DNA from: Malaya genurostris
Taxonomy: Eukaryota > Arthropoda > Insecta > Diptera > Culicidae
DNA length: 64,000 bases
Assembly (NCBI RefSeq): GCF_030247185.1
Contig: NC_080570.1
Span: 76,065,132 to 76,129,131, forward strand
Direction of reading: 5' to 3'
Position 1 is the stretch's first letter. Each line of letters begins with the position of its first letter. Positions 58,627-64,000 of this stretch are shown here, piece after piece. The notes beneath the pieces were generated by a model that saw only the letters and a list, made by a program, of their open reading frames with translations, was not told where the DNA came from and made no database searches. The translations under genes and the position numbers were made by a program.

Positions 58627-61445
58627 GCCTTTCTCATATAGAAAGGTTATGCAATCACTTGAAAAACCGACTAGTGAAAATTGGCCCGGAGGGCCAAGTG
58701 TCATATACCATTCGACTCAGTTCATCGAGCTGAGCAATGTCTGTGTGTGTGTGTATGTATGTGTGTGTGTGTGTGTGTATGTGTCAAATAATCTCACTAG
58801 GTTTTCTCAAAGATGGCTGAACCGATTTTGACAAACTTAGATGAAAGGTCTCGTGGTCCCATACGGAATTCCTGAATTTCATCCGGATCCGACTTCCGGT
58901 TCCGGAGTTATAGGGTAAAGTGTGTTCAATATTGTACACCGTCACTTAAACCGGCGAAACAAAAAACGTAAAAAAAATCCTAAACTGGTCTCAAAACTAC
59001 ACAAATCGATAGTCATTATCAGTAGGCAACTAAACAAACCGATTCCGGCTATCCTGGTTTCCGGTATCCGGTTCCGGAAGTACCGGAAATAATGGTCATA
59101 TATACCAAAATGGATCTCACTCACTTTTCTCAGCGATGGTTTGACCGATTTCCACAAACTTAGATTCAAATGAAAGGTCTCGTGGTCCCATACGGAATTC
59201 CTGAATTTCATCCGGATCCGACTTCCGGTTCCGGAGTTATAGGGTAAAGTGTGTTCAATATTGTACACCGTCACTTAAACCGGCGAAACAAAAAACGTAA
59301 AAATATTCTAAACTGGTCTCGAAACTACACAAATCGATAGTCATTATCAGTAGGCAACTAAACAAACCGATTCCGGCTATCCTGGTTCCCAGTACCCGGA
59401 TCCGGAAGTACCGGAAATAGTGGTCATATATACCAAAATGGATCTCACTCACTTTTCTCAGCAATGGTTTAAATGATTTCCACAAACTTAGATTCAAATG
59501 AAAGGTCTCGTGGTCCCATACGGAATTCCTGAATTTCATCCGGATGCGACTTCCGGTTCCGGAGTTATAGGGTAAAGTGTGTTCAATATTGTACACCGTC
59601 ACTTAAACCGGCGAAACAAAAATCGTAAAAAAAATTCTAAACTGGTCTCAAAACAACACAAATCGATAGTCATTATCAGTACGCAACTAAACAAACCGAT
59701 TCCGGCTATCCTGGTTCCCGGTACCCGGATCCGGAAGTACCGGAAATAGTGGTCATATATACCAAAATGGATCTCACTCACTTTTCTCAGCGATGGTTCG
59801 ACCGATTTTCACAAACTTAGATTCAAATGAAAGGCCTCGTGATCCCATACGGAATTCCTGAATTTCATCCGGATCCGACTTCCAGTTCCGGAGTTATAGG
59901 GTAAAGTGTGTTCAATATTGTACACCGTCACTTAAACCGGCGAAACAAAAAACGTAAAAAAATTCTAAACTGGTCTCAAAACTACACAAATCGATAGTCA
60001 TTATCAGTAGGCAACTAAACAAACCGATTCCGACTATCCTGGTTCCCGGTACCCGAAGTACCGGAAATAGTGGTCATATATACCAAAATGGATCTCACTC
60101 ACTTTTCTCAGCGATGGTTCGACCGATTTCCACAAACTTAGATTCAAATGAAATATTTCGTGGTCCCATACGGAATTCCTGAATTTCATCCGGATCCGAC
60201 TTCCGGTTCCGGAGTTACAGGGTAAAGTGTGTTCAATATTGTACACCGTCACTTAAACCGGCGAAACAAAAAACGTAAAAAAAATCCTAAACTGGTCTCA
60301 AAACTACACAAATCGATAGTCATTATCAGTAGGCAACTAAACAAACCGATTCCGGCTATCCTGGCTCCCGGTATCCGGTTCCGGAAGTACCGGAAATAGT
60401 GGTCATATATACCAAAATGGATCTCACTCACTTTTCTCAGCGATGGTTTGACCGATTTCCACAAACTTAGATTCAAATGAAATGTCTCGTGGTCCCATAC
60501 GGAATTCCTGAATTTCATCCGGATTCGACTTCCGGTTCCGGAGTTATAGGGTAAAGTGTGTTCAATATTGAACACCGTCACTTAAACCGGCGAAACAAAA
60601 TACTTAAAAAAATTTCTAAACTGGACTCAAAACTACACAAATCGATAGTCATTATCAGTAGGCAACTAAAAAAACCTATTCCGGCTATCCTGGTTCCCGG
60701 TATCCGGTTCCGGAAGTACCGGAAATAGTGGTCATATATACCAAAATGGATCTCACTCACTTTTCTCAGCGATGGTTTGACCGATTTCCACAAACTTAGA
60801 TTCAAATGAAAGGCCTCGTGATCCCATACGAAATTCCTGAATTTCATCCGGATCCGACTTCCGGTTCCGGCGTTATAGGGTAAAGTGTGTTCAATATTGT
60901 ACACCGTCACTTAAACCGGCGAAACAAAAAACGTAAAAAAATTCTAAACTGGTCTCAAAACTACACAAATCGATAGTCATTATCAGTAGGCAACTAAACA
61001 AATCGATTCCGGCTATCCTGGTTCCCGGTACCCGGATCCGGAAGTACCGGAAATAGAGGTCATATATACCAAAATGGATCTCACTCACTTTTCTCAGCGA
61101 TGGTTTGACCGATTTCCACAAACTTAAATTCAAATGAAAGGCCTCATGATCCAATACGGAATTCCTGAATTTCATCCGGATCCGACTTCCGGTTCCGGAG
61201 TTACAGGGTAAAGTGTGTTCAATATTGTACACCGTCACTTAAACCGGCGAAACAAAAAACGTAAAAAAAATTCTAAACTGGTCTCAAAACTACACAAATC
61301 GATAGTCATTGTCACTATGCAACTAAACAAACCGATTCCGGCTATGCTGGTTCCCGGTATCCGGTTCCAGAAGTACAAATAGAATACCACAATATTATAT
61401 GTACATGAGAAAGGTATCATTACACCACTAGGTGGATTAAAACAG
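58627..61445 (+). mobile_element. Composite repeat (CR), best-preserved copy, 2.8 kb
   Basis: The hairpin end GCCTTTCTCATATAGAAAGG comes first, then GGCCCGGAGGGCC, ACCATTCGACTCAGTTCATC, a (TG)n tract at 58741-58785, a satellite array and the opposite end CACCACTAGGTGGATTAAAA. GTTTT occurs on both sides (58622-58626, 61446-61450). The element contains no plausible protein. Its 110-codon open frames are the array repeating itself. Confidence 0.9.
58800..61380 (+). repeat. Eight-unit tandem array with a 329-bp period
   Basis: The marker GTTATAGGG (or GTTACAGGG) occurs at about 58907, 59236, 59564, 59893, 60214, 60543, 60872 and 61200: spacings 329, 328, 329, 321, 329, 329, 328. Units are very similar. 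Each looks like two diverged halves of about 165 bp: both have a CCGGTTCCGGA-type block and a short satellite portion, and the 26.3-kb copy has units of roughly half this length. Confidence 0.93.
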
Positions 61446-61530
61446 GTTTTTTAAAAGTTTTGTTACATACTGAATGTGTATAGTGACGTGATATACTTAT
61501 AGTAGAATTCAATGGTGTTAAAAAAAATTT

Positions 61531-63630
61531 ATCCTAACAAAATGTTTACTTATTTTGTGAAAATCACTACTATAAAAGTTTTTGTACGATTAGTCGTTTT
61601 TCCACTATAACTATTAAAAAAAAGTATTTCTTAAGTACAGTAGTATTTAGCACTCATTGAAAATGGTTGACCTAACGCATAGAAGTGGACGCATTTTAAA
61701 GTTTCATATTTGTAAAACACAAATTATAACAGTGTCTAGTGTTAACACCAAGATCATTTCTTTGATTGTTTTGTACTCATTATGAGAAAAGTTATCCAAC
61801 CCATTTTCACGCACATACACACTTGGAATAAAAAAATCCTTGTCGACTCGCTAAAAAAAACAATCAAATCAACCACCTTCACTGACGACCGTTACGAAGC
61901 GAACGAAATCAGTAGGAAAACTACATCTAATCGCTTCAATTTGGTTGACAGTGAGCAAAATAGCTGGAAAAACCATATGAATCCGATTCTTCCGCTACAT
62001 TTATTGAATTTATCTGCACATAGACATAGCCATCTTTGCTTTCGATTGGACTTGTCTCACGTACGGTAGCAGAAATACATGGCTGAATTCATGGATCTCT
62101 CCTTCCTTGAGCGATCTGGTGTCTGAGGTTGTGGCACCGCTTACGTAAGTAATTCTAAGGAAACCCATTCCAAATAGGCGTACATAATTCAGATCAATGC
62201 TTCGCACTGTTTCATTTTCGATGGCTGCCCCATTTCGGCCAACACAAGACCCAACGCAACGAAGAAAATCACAGAGTGGAACGCCGCGACCCGGAACACT
62301 AGCATCATGGATCATTACACGAAATGAATCGAAGGATGAACAAGATTAGAAGAGAATTTGTAAGTGAATGAAAACCCTGCAACTGTGTCCGTGATAGTTT
62401 TATGGGATGATGATAGTACATATTGAAAGAATTTTTTTTCTGTCTGCCCTCCGACCACAGGCTTCTATTATCAGAACTGTGGATGTAACGACAAAAACTA
62501 TTATTTTTGTATTTTTTGTAAGGAGAAAGGAAGCAAACGATATCGGCTTCGGCACCGAGAATCGGTCTGGTCGAGGTAGATATGCATTATTCACTACAGT
62601 AGTATGGCATAAGAAACGATAAGAATTGATGCACTGGATCGGCCGCTCAGTTGCCGCGCTGACTTGGAATGTTTTGTATTGTGCTCAAGTTTTCCCATTA
62701 AACGTGCCCGCTTGAGAATGGTAAGTTTTCCTGTTATGCTTTCTGATATTTTACTGCTTCCTGCGTCTACCGATAGGAACTTTCAATGCCACCATAAAAG
62801 TTTTCTAATGGCTCTTTGACCATCGGAAACTGAAGTATGCTCCGAAAAGTATCCCTATCGTCGTGGTGGCCGCATTAAAAAAGACTAAGAAGTTTTCAAC
62901 ACCTAACTAGTACACTAAAGCTGATCCAGATCCATCTGTCCGGTGCAATATGGTATAACTCGTATGCAGTATGGGACCATGAAAATAATAGATAAATTTC
63001 CAGTATCCGTACTTAAACCAACGATTTTCTTAAATGCAAGCATTCTCCTTTGAGACAATCGTATAAGAACTTCAATCACTACACTCAGAGTAAAACTTTA
63101 CAGCATAAATGTATTTTTAAAAGTTTTCAGCATGAAATCGGCCAATGAAAACTTTTTTCGAACCCGACAAAAATACGTAACCAAAAACGTTCTTATCTAA
63201 GTCGAAAATTTTATGACGAATAGACATTTCGACCAACAGAAAAAAAGTTCAGCGAAAAAATTATAGTTTGATTTAAAACTGACTGATTCACCTCTTATGC
63301 ACTATTTAGATTGAGTCAATTAAAAGAAAATGAAACTAAACGAAAATTTGTGATCCTGTTACTGTTGTATAAGAAAAATTATATGGGTTGAATGGGTAGT
63401 CATACTTTACAAGCAGCACAATGGAACATGTTTTGTGACAGGATTTTTATTCTTGTTATTATTATCAATGTAATCGCAACCGATGAATTCGGTACACGCT
63501 CGTACACGCTCTACGAAATGAAACAAAGTACGCTGTGTGCTTCGTTCGCGATGCGTTGGTTTTTTCTTCTTCCGTACCAGCCCGTACCAATGCGTACCGG
63601 GTTTGCATCGTCTACTATAACTATATTATG
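61531..63630. other. No gene recognised
   Basis: Open frames around 61782-62069 (plus) and 62010-62315 (minus) overlap and have no motif. A possible donor lies in the minus frame near 62065, but without further exon support I do not call a gene. Confidence 0.4.
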
Positions 63631-63639
63631 GTGACGGTT

Positions 63640-64000
63640 TGAAAGTTTTGACACTCATCACCATATAATTGCAGAACCGTAAGTTGGATCTGGATAAAGT
63701 TGAACAGTATCTTTTAAGACAATGAGATCTTTAATTTGAATCAAGATTTTTGAAAATCGGTTTAACCTTTGCTGAGAAATCGATGTGAGTGCCGTCTTTG
63801 GAATTTGGTTACACTATTATCGATGATTTCTTCACTTGCTTTCGGAATTATTGATGCTTTCGGGTACCCAAAATAGGTTCATATATTCACCAACTAAAAA
63901 AAGCTGCCAATTACATAGACGAATTTACCGTAAATTTCATAAAAATTTGCATCTCATTTTGCCATCACTTGTCAAAAAATACTCGTAAAATTGAGAATTT
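63640..64000 (-). mobile_element. Composite repeat (CR) fragment at the window edge
   Basis: GAAAGTTTTGACACTCATCA matches the copy near 32738 (GAAAACTTTGACACTCATCA), followed by diverged satellite sequence (AATCGGTTTAACCTTTGCTG). It continues beyond the window. Confidence 0.65.

Larger units (their letters stand above)
58609..61530. repeat. Right arm of the inverted repeat, split by a CR insertion
   Basis: TTTTATACATGTTTT (58612-58626) and TTAAAAGTTTTGTTACATAC onward (61451-61530) together form the inverse of 54041-54143. The unsplit left arm acts as an empty site: it has one uninterrupted ACATGTTTTTTTAAAG, so the CR inserted with GTTTT duplicated. Confidence 0.75.

Noticed and set aside
58942..61420. 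Series of similar 110-115 codon minus-strand open frames
   Set aside because: They repeat with the 329-bp array, change frame from unit to unit because 329 is not a multiple of three, and show no motif, so they are satellite by-products.
62010..62315. Minus-strand 101-codon frame with a possible donor near 62065
   Set aside because: No clear acceptor, signal or family motif, and it overlaps an equally plausible frame on the other strand.

Overview
This window looks like repeat-dominated, AT-rich intergenic and intronic DNA from a dipteran insect, most likely a mosquito. That placing is an inference: the mix of Jockey/Juan-like, RNase-H-type, RTE and Penelope retroelements, irritans-type mariner, a tRNA-derived SINE and a long satellite-bearing repeat resembles Aedes/Culex genomes as I remember them. 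No database was searched. Nothing prokaryotic, no CRISPR and no operon is present, and almost every long open frame belongs to a transposable element or is an artefact of a simple repeat.

Layout. 1-5.84 kb: a Jockey-superfamily (Juan-like) non-LTR element, duplicated head to tail and already dead when it was duplicated. 9.0-9.8 kb: 5'-truncated non-LTR element with a 15-bp target duplication. 10.87-11.77 kb: internally deleted mariner with both terminal repeats. 12.42-13.13 kb: large foldback element. 13.5-14.4 kb: first clear copy of a composite repeat (here called CR) carrying a SINE. 17.7-18.9 kb: CR joined to a transposase fragment. 19.90-21.36 kb: nearly complete irritans mariner with a SINE inside it. 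25.3-28.1 kb: retrotransposon ORF1 with its 5' end, then a long CR. 30.4-33.6 kb: a second Juan-like 3' UTR interrupted by a short element with terminal direct repeats, then a CR carrying a 456-bp (ATT)n tract. 34.4-36.3 kb: CR split by an 844-bp solo LTR and a 159-bp MITE. 36.4-43.3 kb: mariner remnant, more CR copies, an inverted ORF1 5' fragment, and a minisatellite split by a short complete CR. 44.36-44.49 kb: the only convincing piece of a host gene, a signal-peptide exon on the minus strand with a consensus splice donor. 47.0-49.1 kb: MITE, SINEs and pieces of an unidentified element-derived coding sequence. 51.2-52.5 kb: damaged histone H2A with a TATA promoter, a second promoter-like copy downstream, and a hAT-type MITE. 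54.0-61.5 kb: a nest of a Penelope-like element with a degenerate hammerhead-like motif, an RTE element inserted at its end, and a 2.8-kb CR with eight 329-bp tandem units, all enclosed by an inverted repeat. The rest is sequence in which I see no gene.

The elements are related mainly by insertion order, not by function. Target-site duplications let several events be ordered directly: SINE into mariner, SINE into CR, LTR and MITE into CR, CR into minisatellite, RTE into Penelope-like tail, CR into inverted repeat. The best candidates for something poorly described are the CR family (AAAAC-flanked, terminal hairpin, satellite core), the inverted-repeat-enclosed Penelope-like element, and the unidentified coding fragments at 17.3, 47.6 and 49.1 kb.
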